Source of the DNA: Entomomonas sp945283395 | GTDB taxonomy: Bacteria > Pseudomonadota > Gammaproteobacteria > Pseudomonadales > Pseudomonadaceae | Assembly: GCA_946480835.1 (NCBI GenBank) | Contig: CAMLLC010000001.1 | Location: 310,001-374,000 of the forward strand | Direction of reading: 5' to 3' | DNA: 64,000 bases | Shown here: piece after piece, positions 17,202 through 28,009 of the stretch | Position numbering within the stretch: position 1 is the first letter of the stretch | How the letters are laid out: the number at the start of each line of letters is the position of its first letter | The notes under the pieces: model-generated | The model's input: only the letters and a program-made list of their open reading frames with translations | Told to the model about the DNA's origin: nothing | The model's database searches: none | Made by a program: the position numbers and the translations under genes

Positions 17202-18134
17202 TTATTTTCTCTTATTAAATCTTTTAAAGCGCTTAGCCATGCGTCGAGATAAAATAAATCTTTTCCAATAAGAAAGACTGATAGGCTTTTCTTTAAGCAT
17301 TGCTTTGTATGCCTTAAACAGTTTTAAGTCAATTTCAGGCAAAAGCCTATATTCTCTATATAACAATTGACTATCAATAATTATTTTATTTTTCTCTAAC
17401 ATAGTACGATTAAATCGATCAACTTTTAATGCGTATTTAAATTGGTTATCTTTAAGATAGGCTCCATTTTTTTTTCCAAAAAAACCATTATTTCCATGTA
17501 CCCTATAATTTACTAAAATTTTTTTAGAAAAATACTTTTTGCCCCCTATCAAAGAGCATCCCCTATTGATACAATCATCTGCACGCATCCTCCAATCTAA
17601 CTCTAGATCTAAAGGCAATATGCTAGCTAATGAAGATCTCCGAATAGAAATGGTTGACGTGGGATTTTCAAACCCTATATCAATAGTTTCTCCTAATAAT
17701 TCAAAATAAGCTCGACATATAGAATAACCAACTTCCCTTTCTCCTTTAGTAAAAACCGAATCGTCTTCTCCGAATCTTTGTAAGGAAACATATAACATAT
17801 CTATATCCGGCCGCTCCTTATAGAAGGAGCTTGCAAAGGCTAAATAATTCTTAGTATAGAGGTCATCCGCATCTAGGAAGAAAATTATTTCCCCTTTACT
17901 AGCACGGAAACCGGCATTAAAAGCTGATAATTGCCCACTATTTTCTTTTTTTATAATTTTAATTCGTTGATCAATTACACTATATTGATCCAATATCAAG
18001 GAAGAGTTATCAGTTGAACCATCATCAACAATAATTAATTCAAAGTTTTGATAAGTTTGATTTAATACAGAATCTATGCATTCTTTTAAATATTGTCCAT
18101 AATTATAATTATTGATAAGAACTGATATTAACAT
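17202..18134 (-). CDS. Family 2 glycosyltransferase (divergent from the array)
   Basis: It has 310 residues on the opposite strand to the tandem array. The N-terminus SVLINNYNYGQYLKECIDSVLNQTYQNFELIIVDDGSTDNS and FFLDADDLYTKNYLAFAS (DAD metal motif) are typical GT2. The C-terminal 200 residues differ from the three paralogues, with a basic tail (RRMAKRFKRFNKRK) that may bind the membrane surface. A 23-base gap separates it from the co-directional gene at 18158, so they probably form a two-gene operon. The sugar and acceptor cannot be inferred. Confidence 0.88.
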   Translation of the reverse strand: MLISVLINNYNYGQYLKECIDSVLNQTYQNFELIIVDDGSTDNSSLILDQYSVIDQRIKIIKKENSGQLSAFNAGFRASKGEIIFFLDADDLYTKNYLAFASSFYKERPDIDMLYVSLQRFGEDDSVFTKGEREVGYSICRAYFELLGETIDIGFENPTSTISIRRSSLASILPLDLELDWRMRADDCINRGCSLIGGKKYFSKKILVNYRVHGNNGFFGKKNGAYLKDNQFKYALKVDRFNRTMLEKNKIIIDSQLLYREYRLLPEIDLKLFKAYKAMLKEKPISLSYWKRFILSRRMAKRFKRFNKRK

Positions 18135-18157
18135 GATTTATCTATTTATCCTTTTTT

Positions 18158-18925
18158 CTATCTGGATCTTAATCGTTTTAGTAAACTTTTCCATTTACCC
18201 AAAATAGTTGTTTTCTTATAATCTTTAATAGCGTTCTTTTCAGATCTTAAGCAATTAATTCTTAAATATTCATTAAAAGCTTTAATTATATATTCGTTAT
18301 GATTAAATTGGTTATAATTACCTATAATATTATCTTTTAATTCTAAAAATGTATTTATTAAGACTAGTAAACGAGACTCAAATAAATGCAATATGCTATC
18401 TTCATATATTGTGAATAATCCATATACACAGTTATTGGATAAAACCCACTTAGGTACTGCTGTTGAGGTAGGATAAACTAAATGAACAGGAACTTTCTTT
18501 TTTTGTGCAATAAATGTTAAGTACCCACCAGCATCATAAGAGTTAGTGGGACACATATTAGGACTATCTAATTCCCGATAGGTTCTCCCTTTTATTGCTA
18601 AAAAGCAAGGAGCAGCATAAATAAAATCTTTAGTTTCAAGATGATTTGCCACTTGCGCACAACCTAATATTCCACCCTCTTCCGCTATAGCCACAGCTCT
18701 CTTTAAAATATCATGATTTAAGGGAATACAATCTATATCTACTATAACGAGAATATCTTGATCATCGAGATTTCTTAATTGATCATTCATCCATAGCCCA
18801 TGATCAAGCTGATCATGTAATTGCTGATCTATATCTATTCCAAAAAATTTAAAAATATCTTTTTGTGCTTTCAATAAATCATGATTAACATTTTTCCAGT
18901 ATAAAGAGGTAAATTTAATAGCCAC
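18158..18925 (-). CDS. Putative glycosyltransferase-like protein (unrecognised family)
   Basis: It has 255 residues and no standard GT2 start. A VIVDIDCIPLN segment near residue 88 resembles the beta-strand plus DxD metal motif of GT-A enzymes, followed by AAPCFLAIKGRTYREL and DAGGYLTFIAQKKKVPVHLVYP. The C-terminus is helical and ends with basic KSLLKRLRSR. It lies upstream of the GT2 gene on the same strand. Function in surface-glycan synthesis is inferred from position and the DxD-like motif only. Confidence 0.6.
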   Translation of the reverse strand: MAIKFTSLYWKNVNHDLLKAQKDIFKFFGIDIDQQLHDQLDHGLWMNDQLRNLDDQDILVIVDIDCIPLNHDILKRAVAIAEEGGILGCAQVANHLETKDFIYAAPCFLAIKGRTYRELDSPNMCPTNSYDAGGYLTFIAQKKKVPVHLVYPTSTAVPKWVLSNNCVYGLFTIYEDSILHLFESRLLVLINTFLELKDNIIGNYNQFNHNEYIIKAFNEYLRINCLRSEKNAIKDYKKTTILGKWKSLLKRLRSR

Positions 18926-19631
18926 AACTCCATCCTATTATTAACAATTTATTTGTTTAACATAATTTATCATCCTATATTTAAGATTATAACCCCAATA
19001 TAATAGAATAACTAAATTTAAATAAAACTACCAAAATAACCTATAATTCTTAATAATTATACAATTAACTTTATATCTATCAATCATCTCTTCTCTGTTG
19101 AGGCTCACAAATAAACTCCATCTACTTCTTATTATTAGTTTTTCACTATTTAAACTACATTTATCTTGGCATCACTAAAATATACATAACACAATAATAA
19201 CTCTGCAGTTATATTTAGTAGAGTCCTAATGATATCAAATGATTCGTTTAACTATTATAAAAATGACCTTATTCCAAATTTAATATATCTACTTAGCAAA
19301 TAATTATTCACTTGCAGAATAAAAAACTGAATACTTATAGCTTCTACTATACCAACCTATTAATAAATTACTTAGTTTCTTTCAACATAATAAATATATA
19401 TGATTTACTAATAAATTAACATTATCGACAATATCTAATTGTCTATAAAATTCTTTTTACATAAAGTTATGATAATTTATTAAATCGTTCATTAATTTTA
19501 TCTATTCAAAAAATAGATTTTAAAATAATTTTGATTCATTATATCAATATGATTTATTGATATTGTAATAATTTCATTACTCTATTTGAAAATTATTACT
19601 TTACTTAATAACTAATTAATCCATCCATAGA
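18926..19631. other. Gene-free AT-rich spacer between the glycosyltransferases and the prophage
   Basis: About 700 bases, very rich in A and T, without a credible ORF on either strand. It marks the left border of the prophage remnant and is where an attachment site would lie, but I could not identify a matching direct repeat by eye. Confidence 0.45.
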
Positions 19632-20428
19632 TTAATTAATTCGCCATATCTTTACTCGACATGGAGCAGCTTTTAATTCTATATTATTAAAACCATGCCC
19701 ACCTAGAGCTGAATTAGAGTTATACATAACTCTCCAACTACCAGTTTGTACTACTGTTTGATCTGTTTCTATTAAATGATGGGCTAACACACCACCCCCC
19801 CTCCTCCGCAACTCCAAGCAAAATAAAAACTGCCTGTTTCTGCCCATACATCATTAACCAATATTTCTGCTTGGCAAATAACAGCTTGGTGGGGAAATGG
19901 ATTAGCCTCAATATATCTTTTATTCATTTCAACATTCGCGGGGCTAGCCTCTGTACCACCATTGGGGTAAATAATGATAAATCTTTTAGCTTGTTGCCAG
20001 CTTTCTAAAACTGAAAGACGAGCTAACAGTTTAGCATTATCGGTAATAAGTTGTTGTACATTGACTTCTGCTTGATTAATGACAGCAGTAACTAATTTAA
20101 TTATCCAGCAACCTGTTACATTGACAGGTCGAGTTTCTATACTACCTGTATATTCAACAAAATCTTCATAGGAACCATCATTAATATTGTTGCCCCCCCA
20201 GAATCTACCTGTCCCAATAGCTCCACCGACAGCTATAGTTAAACATTTATGATTATGGGATCTTAACTCATCTTTTTGTATCTCCCCATTCTTTATTGCG
20301 CCACTATCTCCTCTTAGAAATAAAGCACCTAGACTATCAGCAGAGCGACCGTTGTAATCAGGTAAGCGAAACTGACCAGGACTAGAATAGACTACATAGC
20401 TTCCTCTTTTAGAAGGATTCGATTGCCA
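19632..20428 (-). pseudogene. Phage tail-fibre C-terminal region, frameshifted twice, no start codon
   Basis: Reading minus from 20428, the frame opens just after a TAA as WQSNPSKRGSYVVYSSPGQFRLPDYNGRS and ALFLRGDSG, a tail-collar-like fibre module. It breaks at the C6 run 20193-20198: one extra base restores WGGNNINDGSYEDFVEYTGS and then a helical linker and YPNGGTEASPANVEMNKRYI. It breaks again at the C7 run 19795-19801: one extra base restores the last 60 residues (VLAHHLIETDQTVVQTGSWRVM). No start codon exists in the opening frame. It follows the fibre N-terminal gene in the same frame, separated by two stops (TAA at 20438 and 20429). Confidence 0.75.
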
Positions 20429-20437
20429 TTAAGTTTC

Positions 20438-21070
20438 TTAAACGGTAGGGACACCACTACCTTCAAAATAATCACAGCGCTCTTGCAATTGTTGCAAGAT
20501 TTTACCTACTGCTTTTAATGGATAGTTCAACTCATTATTGTAACTGACTAAACTGGCTCCTTTATGTTGATCGTTATTGTCTGCTAGATTCTTAGCTAAA
20601 TCAGCAGCTGAACCTGTTTCTAAGGTAGCCAACATAGGTTGCCCTGTTGAATCAAAAGAAAATGTTTTATTAGCTCGTTGTGCTGCTAGTGGTAATGGAT
20701 TAACTCCATTGGGGTCTATCACTCTAAGTGCTTTTGTATTATCTTGGGCTAACCCTTGCATGGCTAAATAGATACGATCAAAATCCTGATTAACAGTTTT
20801 TGCTAGTAAATCACCATTCTCTTGGTAATCAGTTTCTCTAACTAATTCAATGGAACGCTGTAAAAGTAATCTTCCGATAGGTGCTTTTTCAAAAATAATT
20901 TCACTGATTGGATTACCCAACCCTCTGATAGTATGAGTTAAATTAATAGGTTCATTATCTAAATAGATCTGTAGATCATTTCTTGCTAATAATAAAAAAG
21001 GAATAGTAAATATGGTGGCTTTACCATCTGCTTGATATTCTTTGTAATTGATTGAGGTAGTAACTGTCAT
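20438..21070 (-). CDS. Phage tail-fibre N-terminal domain (T7 gp17-like), truncated
   Basis: It has 210 residues. The start MTVTTSINYKEYQADGKATIFTIPF and YLDNEPINLTHTI match the virion-attachment domain of T7-like tail fibres, which docks the fibre to the nozzle. A middle region lists short helical repeats, and the chain stops at GSGVPTV, where such fibres normally continue into a receptor-binding region. The same frame resumes after two stops as the fragment at 19632-20428, so this is the 5' part of one broken fibre gene. A good start is supported by AGAGATAAGCA just upstream. Confidence 0.75.
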   Translation of the reverse strand: MTVTTSINYKEYQADGKATIFTIPFLLLARNDLQIYLDNEPINLTHTIRGLGNPISEIIFEKAPIGRLLLQRSIELVRETDYQENGDLLAKTVNQDFDRIYLAMQGLAQDNTKALRVIDPNGVNPLPLAAQRANKTFSFDSTGQPMLATLETGSAADLAKNLADNNDQHKGASLVSYNNELNYPLKAVGKILQQLQERCDYFEGSGVPTV

Positions 21071-21244
21071 TGCTTATCTCTAAAATAAATAATTAATAAC
21101 TGCAATGATCCAGATTTTTCTGTTTGCTTTCACATTAAAATGATGTTGATCATCAAAAATGGTTATATTTAAATTAATTGCCAATAGCTATTAAATTAAT
21201 AATATAATAAAAACATATAGTTAGCTGTTAGAGTAAAAATCAAA

Positions 21245-22273
21245 ATGTTTTCGTTTATGCTCCTTATTTTTTCAAGAATAAAGGTATTAAATATTCTGGT
21301 ACTGATATTATTAAGTTTTATTATTAGTTTAGAATTATCTTTTTTTATCATCTTTTCTGAGCCTATTACTCCTATCATTCTAAGTTCAATTCCTCAAACC
21401 AATGCTGAAGAAGCCAAAACGGTATTACCATTATTAAAAGCCGTTATTCCACTATTTATGGTTCTATCATTATTATTTTGGCAAGTATTGAAAGAGTTTA
21501 GTCATTCATCATTTATTAAGTTATTAGCTGTTTGCTTAGTCTTATTAGTAATATTTACTCTAGGTACGGCTAAGATGATGCAAAAATTTTATAAAAATAG
21601 TAATCAACAACACTTTCACCATATACTTTCTAACGGTTCTCTGTTACAAAATATTCTCTATTTTTGAGAACCTTTCATGGAAAGATTTCCAATAATAATA
21701 GGTAATCTAGTCTATTTGCTAGGAGATTTTTTGGAGATGCATTATATTAGTCAAAATACTTTCCATGATGCTATACCAGAAGGCATCAACTTAAATCAGC
21801 AACCCATTTAACTACCTACTAAAATCATAATTGTCTTAGGTGAATCATCCGTTTCCGATAACTATTCGTTGTACGATTATCCTTTTAAAACGACCCCTCG
21901 TTTGAATCAACTCTATCAAGATAAGCAAATTATTAAATATGATAGCGTAATCACTGGAATTCCAAATACCAAAGAAGCTATTAGATTGGCTTTTTCTTAT
22001 GCCACAGCGACTAACCCTGAACCTTTTTTCAACAACAAAAATATTCTAGAGATGGCTAACGCGGCAGGTTTTCAAACCGTTTGGTTAGCTTCTGTTCCTG
22101 AGAAAGGAATGTATGCCACCTATTCTGGCATGGTAGCCTCAAGTAGCAATATCTTTTTTGATCCTTTATCTCATAAGGATCTAAGAAGCCAAGAAGATTT
22201 AGATTTACCTGCTTTATTGAAAAGTTATTATCAACCAGGTAATAAACAATTTATCGTATTACACTTAATTTAA
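21245..22273 (+). pseudogene. Phosphoethanolamine transferase (EptA-like) with two nonsense codons and a lost C-terminus
   Basis: One frame runs across this block with stops at TGA 21665 and TAA 21809. The first part has several membrane spans and the typical QTNAEEAK motif. The second part is the start of the sulfatase-fold catalytic domain, TKIIIVLGESSVSDNYSLYDYPFKTTPRLNQ, with the family GES nucleophile region. It ends at FIVLHLI, where the family continues with GSH and metal ligands, so about 200 catalytic residues are missing. Intact relatives add phosphoethanolamine to lipid A or other surface glycans and give cationic-peptide resistance. It is oriented against the surrounding phage genes. 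Confidence 0.75.
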
Positions 22274-22300
22274 TAAGTTGCTCAGGGGTCATCTGCTCAT

Positions 22301-23772
22301 TCAATTATCTTTATTAACTTTTTTAGAACTAGGTACTACTTTACTAATGGCTTCAGTTATTTGTCCAGCAGTTAGCAATTGCTGCTGAGTAGCTTGTTGT
22401 CCATCTATTTCATCCATTATTAAGGCAAATAAATTAATTTTTTGGCTTGTTTCTGTGATATTCAAATTAGTCAATATATGATCAATTTGTTGACAAATTT
22501 TACTAGCCTGTTTTTGTTGTGTAGGATCATTCAGAAGCAGCTGTTGCCTATCCTCAGGTATTTGTATGTCATGCCAAGTGAGACCTTGATAACCTTCGTT
22601 GATAATATCCACTTGCGCACCCTTCATAACTTTATAAAGTAACTCATTATTCAGAGTTAAATCGGTTTTAGTGACCTCTTTATAGTGACACATTTTATCT
22701 TGCGTCATGTTATCTAAGCTATCAAACAATAAAGGATCAATATTTAAATAATCACCTGTAGCAAAAATAGTTGACCAGGCATCATTCCTTTTAATCAAAT
22801 AATCAGCCTGCTGCTCTGCAAGACATTGTTCAACACTTCTTGTATACATATGTTGAGCATATAATTTTTGTTGCTCTGTTAAGCTACTATTTTCCTCTAG
22901 CAGCTTATTGATACGAGGGGGATCTTGATAACCATTGCTTGCTCCTTCCAAAAAATATTGCTCGGCTAATTTACCAGCTATCGTCATTTCCGTTAATTTA
23001 CCCGTTTTATCAAGTAATTGCTTTTTTTCGGTTAAGTTAATAGCTTTATCAGAAGCAATAAGCTGACTTAATCTAGTTAATTTAATTTCTTCATATTGCT
23101 GATATAACTCATCAGCTAAGCTATTATAAAAATAACTAAAGCTTGTACTTTTCAGATCCTTCTTTTGCTCAGGCGAAGCCTGTTGGTAATGAAATTCGCC
23201 TATTTTATTAAGATCCTCTGTATCATAAATGGCTGCAATTTCTGCAATGCCTGCCAATCCCATGGAGCTAAATCATTAATATTAGCAACTATCTTATCTA
23301 AATTAGCTTTACTACGTTGTTGTTCATTGGCTAACAACTGTTTAGAAAGAATATTGACAAAATTTTGTTGCGCCATCTGGTTAAAGTCATTTTGCAACTC
23401 GCTACTTTGCTCTGCGGTCAGGTAAAGATTTATCGTCTGGCTATACTTAGCTAAATCATCACTAGTAAATTTTTGATACGCAGTAGCAATCTTGTCTTGT
23501 GGTATTTCCCCACTATTGACGCTATTTATAAACTCAGCATTTAGATCTTGTAAACGCTTAATATATTCAGCCTTATAATTATCTATTTGCAATTGCTTAT
23601 TGCTATTTTTAAAAGCAATATAGGTTTTCAGTAAACCGCTAGCTGATGTCATCAAATTAGCTCTTGCATCAACTAGCGCTTGCCTATCAAGCGGGTTTGT
23701 ACTATTAATTATTTTAGTTGCCGCTATCACTCTATCTGTTGTTGTATTCAAATGGATCCGCACAGTTCCCAC
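22301..23772 (-). pseudogene. Phage internal virion protein, frameshifted
   Basis: Two overlapping frames form one gene. The first (23772 down to about 23262) begins with GTG and reads helical sequence up to NINDLAPW. The second resumes at GLAGIAEIAAIYDTEDLNKIGEF and runs to 22301. One missing G in the GGG run at 23259-23261 accounts for the break. The joined product of about 490 residues is helical, charged and Gln-rich, and sits between the gp14-like gene and the fibre, where podoviruses encode internal core proteins that enter the cell with the DNA. Homology is inferred from position and composition. Confidence 0.6.
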
Positions 23773-23817
23773 CTCACGCTACGAAACATTTATTATTGTT
23801 ACTGGTAAATAACTGCA

Positions 23818-24279
23818 TTATTTACTTAATCCGGTATTAGCTAAACGAAGTAGGGAAGTCATAACTCCCATCTTATTAGCTTTATTTTTTTGTTTAGCTT
23901 GAATAGTATTGGTTTCTATCCCTTGTAGTGCTCGCATAAACGCGTCATGGGCATTGTACATAGTCATATTAGCATTATAAAAACCACTTGCTAATAAATC
24001 TCGAACCGCTTCATCCCCTACTCCACTGCCAACTACTACGCCAGAACTGGCCAATTGTGTTGCTTTATCCTTGGCGGCCTTTTTGGTCTGCTCACGTATT
24101 TGATTGGCCTGAACTTTAGCTGCGCCTAACTTAGCTACAGCATCTGCTTTCGCTTGTCTTTTTTGAAATTTAGCCCATGCTTTCTCCGTCTTAAGTTTCT
24201 GATAAGACGACATAGCATTGATACCCGCATTGGCCATAGATATAAATTGCGGAGCACTTGCTAATAAAGAACCTATCAT
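23818..24279 (-). CDS. Phage internal virion protein (T7 gp14-like)
   Basis: It has 153 residues. A short hydrophobic N-terminus (MIGSLLASAPQFISMANAGINAM) is followed by a long charged helix (KTEKAWAKFQKRQAKADAV), a Gly/Val-rich hinge (ASSGVVVGSGVGDEAVRDL) and a second helix. This is the layout of podovirus internal virion protein B, ejected into the periplasm to help form the DNA channel. It is placed between the GNAT gene and the next internal protein, as in T7/BPP-1-like phages. It appears intact. Confidence 0.7.
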   Translation of the reverse strand: MIGSLLASAPQFISMANAGINAMSSYQKLKTEKAWAKFQKRQAKADAVAKLGAAKVQANQIREQTKKAAKDKATQLASSGVVVGSGVGDEAVRDLLASGFYNANMTMYNAHDAFMRALQGIETNTIQAKQKNKANKMGVMTSLLRLANTGLSK

Positions 24280-24440
24280 ATAACCTCCTCTATATTCATT
24301 TGACTAGCCATCCTAGTTAATCCCATTAAATGAATTACATCCTGCCTAATAAGCCTTTCTAGAAAATAAAATTGCTTAGCTATACTCTGCATAGCACTAA
24401 TAGCTAGCACTGTTTTAATCCTTATTAATCTACTCATCCT

Positions 24441-24892
24441 TTACAACCTCTTTTCAAACATTTTGCCAGTAACTTCATACCCTAACCATTGATAAAAGCA
24501 GCTATTTTTTCCACATTAATGTTGGTTGAGATACTCAATTGAATAGCAACCGCGCCTTTTTGTAAGGCCCACTGTTCAAATGCTTTAAAAAGCTTGATAG
24601 CAACTCTACCATTACGCTTATGGGGAACAACATACACCGAATAATCAAAAGCAAATAAATCATCAGAAAACCACTCATATGTTAAACCCCCTAATAAAAA
24701 TCCCATGATAATGCCGGCTTCTTCCGCTACTAACGCTATATCTGTATCACTTGTCACTAGCGTAGTGACAGCAGCAGTTGCTTTTTCATCACTAAAACTT
24801 TTATTGGCATAAGCTGAACTATCCCTTAACTCTTTACCTAACCTCACAATACTTGCAACATCAGTAACAGAAGCTGTTCTTACCTCAATCAT
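24441..24892 (-). pseudogene. Phage GNAT-type N-acetyltransferase with a late 1-nt frameshift
   Basis: The open part (136 residues) shows a GNAT fold: IEVRTASVTDVASIVRLGKEL, central VVPHKRNGRVAIKLFKAF (acetyl-CoA-binding R/Q-x-x-G-x-G/A-like loop) and a C-terminal NVEKIAAF. It stops abruptly at FING. Adding one T to the T4 run (plus-strand A4 at 24494-24497) restores the typical GNAT ending FYQWLGYEVTGKMFEKRL and moves the stop to 24441. Such acetyltransferases are common accessory genes between nozzle and internal virion genes of T7-like phages. It overlaps the nozzle gene by 8 bases. Confidence 0.7.
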
Positions 24893-27029
24893 TGACCGTT
24901 ACCTTTTTAATGACTGCTAACAAATAAAAAGGCAATGGCTGATCCTGTTCAACTATTAATGTGTTATTCCAACCAGATAATTCTATTTTATGATCTCCCG
25001 TAAATACGGCAGCAGGTTTATCCAACACCTTAGCCCCAAAACTACGAAAAGGTACCACATCCCCATTAACCCTACAGCCGGTAGTAGTCATAAATCGCAA
25101 TACAGCTTCTCCTATTCGCGTATTAGAACCTTGCATAGTCGTATTAGTCCCTTCCATTTCAGAAGGTAACGTTTCTACTTTGGTTACATAGGGTAAGCCA
25201 ACACAAACCTTATTAGCCTCTCGTGCTACGGAGATAGCGCCAGCTACTACCTGACTAGCTTGCATAACCACGCCATCAGCTACTACATCTACCATCTTCC
25301 CTTCCAAATGATCTAAGCCGGTAAAGTGCTGTTTTTTTAAGGCACTATTAAAAATCTTACAACTATGACTATAAATATCACTATTGAATCTTTCTAAGTA
25401 ACGAACATTTTTTCCTGCCACTTGCCTTTTCACTACTACCCAGACCTCATCAGCTATACCATTAGGAATAGTGGCTATCGACTCATACTCACCATCGGTA
25501 AATTGCCTTGCCCAAGCCAATACCTCTTGCGAAGCATCCACCGTTAAAGTAGCCATTTGCCCATCATTACGCACTAACCATAAGATAGATTTTGGTTCTT
25601 GTTGGTAAGCCATGTCGACTATCCCGCCCTCTGTAATATGTTCGGATAACACGGTAGCATCAGTAGCTAGCATAGCATCACTAGCGGCATCATAGGCCGT
25701 ACAGCGCAACTTGCGGCCTGACCGTTGAATAAAAAACAACTGATTGCCTATGCGGATTGGTTTTACATTACTACAGCCATAAGCTGAATGATTTTTAATT
25801 TGCAGATTAGTAGGAGTGATGGCACTTTTTGCTGCTGAACCCGTCATAGAAAATTCGCCGCCATAAGTAAGTACAACGGGATTATCTAGCTGTGTTAGAT
25901 GAACAATAGGATTAATTTGATCAGAAGAAATAGTAAAACTAGCCGCGCCATCATCATTACTAGATAACTCAAAGTTTAAATACTCAGCCAACTTACTCAT
26001 CCAAATAGTTTGTGGCTTTTCAAAACTACCGCCACAAAATAATCTTTGATTATGCAATGTTACCGCTGCTGGAACGCTATTCCAAATGATAGCTTCTAAA
26101 CTCCAAGCATTGGCATTAACACCAACAGTAGCTGTTAGTACTGTTTTTATTTCAGCCCTAACGGTTCTAGCATTTGTTAATTTGGTAATTAGGCATAAAC
26201 CTTTATTTAATCGTACATATTTACCTACATCTTCTGGGCGCCAGTCTTCTTTTTCAAAAGTAAGATCAATCTCTTGGCCTACTGGTGTCATGGCTGATGG
26301 CGTGCACTTAGTCTGAGGACTTCCCTCCACTAACCAATCTTGTTCTTTCAATATAGCCGTCTTAAAAGCAGCAGTAATCTTAATAGTTGCTCGTGTTCTC
26401 GAAAGAACCGCGATAATTTCAGCAATACCTGCACCACATATAATATTACGCCCCACATCAGCAGCTAAAAATTAGTCTCCAGACAAAGTCGCAGAAGCTG
26501 TTTTATCTTTACTAGTAACTTCGGTTTGCGTTAGGGTTAATACTAACTTAGGTTTATCACCTACTTCATCAAAAGGTTCAACTACGAAAGGAGCTTCAGC
26601 TAATGTCCAATCTGTATCGCTAATACGTCTTAATCTATGGATAGGTAATGACTGATGGGCTAAAAACATCGTATCAGCCCCTTGCACATAATTAATATGT
26701 GCCAGCATATTTTCTGTATAAGGGGAAACTAGTTCAGCAGTTTGCTCGGCTCCTTTAAAGACTCTAATATACTTGTCGCCAAACTCTACCATATAAGCTT
26801 GTTGCCTATTAAACACATAAGGAATAAGTCGTACTTTTTTATCGGCATACTTACAAGCCTGAATAAACTCAGTTCCCCAAGTACGCATGACCCCACCTTG
26901 TATGGCAACTAAAGCATTCTCTAAGCACTTAGCGCCATTTTGATAACGGCTAATATCTACTCGCCCCATTAATCTAGGCGATAACTCACCAGCTGTGAAA
27001 TTAGTTTGGATTAACCCTACCTTAGCCAT
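24885..27029 (-). pseudogene. Phage tail tubular protein B / nozzle, interrupted by an in-frame stop
   Basis: One 714-codon frame is split by TAA at 26472-26474. The first 185 residues start MAKVGLIQTNFTAGELSPRLMGRVD and GAKCLENALVAIQGGVMRTWGTEF, the family signature. The frame continues after the stop as FLAADVGRNIICGAGIAEII and runs to VKKVTVND. Combined length fits the roughly 700-residue podovirus nozzle that closes the tail tube. It overlaps tail tubular A upstream by 8 bases and GNAT downstream by 8, as in an intact late operon. A single nonsense mutation is the simplest explanation. Confidence 0.85.
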
Positions 27030-27390
27030 TTAAGCGACTCTCCAACAAAGGTGAATGACCCAACACATCAGCAGGGCACTCTAAGCCATTTAATGACTTA
27101 GCTGTTCGCAAAGCCATTTGATACTCTTGCAACCTGTACTGCGCTAGACTGCTAGATTGGGTAATTGCATAAGCTAACTTATTAGCCATGGCTAACTCCA
27201 ATAAATTAACCAACATGGCGTCGTAGGTAGAGATATCTGTATTCTGAAACACATAACGCAACTTGATAGAAGAAACATTCGCCAATAACGAACGTCCTTC
27301 TATTAAATAGTCTATGGTTTCACCCTTTTCCCCTACAGATAATACTCTTAAATAATCAGCTGGTAGTGTAAAACTATGTTTATGCAGCAC
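27022..27390 (-). pseudogene. Phage tail tubular protein A, N-terminus missing
   Basis: The C-terminal 122 residues of the gatekeeper/adaptor protein that joins the portal to the nozzle. Motifs are HSFTLPADYLRVLSVGEKG, DYLIEGRSLLANVSSIKLRY and a final helical region. The family is about 190 residues; here the frame is closed by a TAG five codons before the GTG, so the first third is lost. The missing end lies exactly at the junction with the non-phage block (27.4-32.5 kb), indicating that a deletion or insertion cut this gene. Confidence 0.75.
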
Positions 27391-28009
27391 AAAAGGCTGC
27401 TCCTAGATTAATAAAACAGATAACAACCAATATAGTATAAATTATGATTGCGGCTAGCCTAATAGTATTAACTGATAGCACAAGAAGCTGTGACTCGCTA
27501 GGATTGTCATAGCCATGTTTAGCTATTGATAAACCAAGAGGCCGTTATTATAGCCAACCGTTAGCCAAACAAAAGCCGCTTAGCTGATAGCTAGCGGCTT
27601 TGTTACTTTTTATCAATAACCAATTGGTTATTTTGATCTTTATATTAAAGATATAACTCTTACGAGTTTTTAGTGCCATTTTTTATGGCAAGCCTATTAT
27701 GATCAGTATTAATGGTTGGATTTCTGACTGTCATACTTTTAATTAATCTCATCTTTTAAGTGGGCTTTACTAAAGTAGCTGATCTTATTACGTTAGCCTG
27801 CTAAGAAACAATATTTATCTTTATCAACAACAGGCAATAAATCATAAAGCAACTTATTTAGCAGTAGTAAATGAGCTATTTATATTATAAAAAGTAGCTT
27901 AGCTAAGTTGATAAGCTAGCTACCAACTTGCCTTCTTAGACTAAAGTATAAGACTCTCTATAATCTATTGATATCTATCACATTGTACCTCTTTAACAAA
28001 TCCTCTATA
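27391..28009. other. Gene-free junction DNA beside the cut tail gene
   Basis: About 620 bases with no credible ORF, marking one edge of the 5-kb block that interrupts the prophage. A strong hairpin at 27572-27601 is listed separately. The rest is AT-rich and unremarkable. Confidence 0.45.
27572..27601 (+). terminator. Terminator-like hairpin at the prophage break
   Basis: AAAGCCGCT pairs with AGCGGCTTT, extended inward by TAGCT/AGCTA with a one-base bulge, and followed by TGTTACTTTTT. It is a convincing intrinsic-terminator shape for plus-strand transcription, but no gene remains immediately upstream. Confidence 0.6.

Noticed and set aside
21196..21378. 60-codon minus-strand ORF
   Set aside because: Lies on the antisense of the phosphoethanolamine transferase frame, which has clear family motifs.
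26472..26474. Nozzle gene as two separate genes
   Set aside because: The frame is unchanged across the TAA and both halves match one protein of the expected length, so one interrupted gene is the better model.
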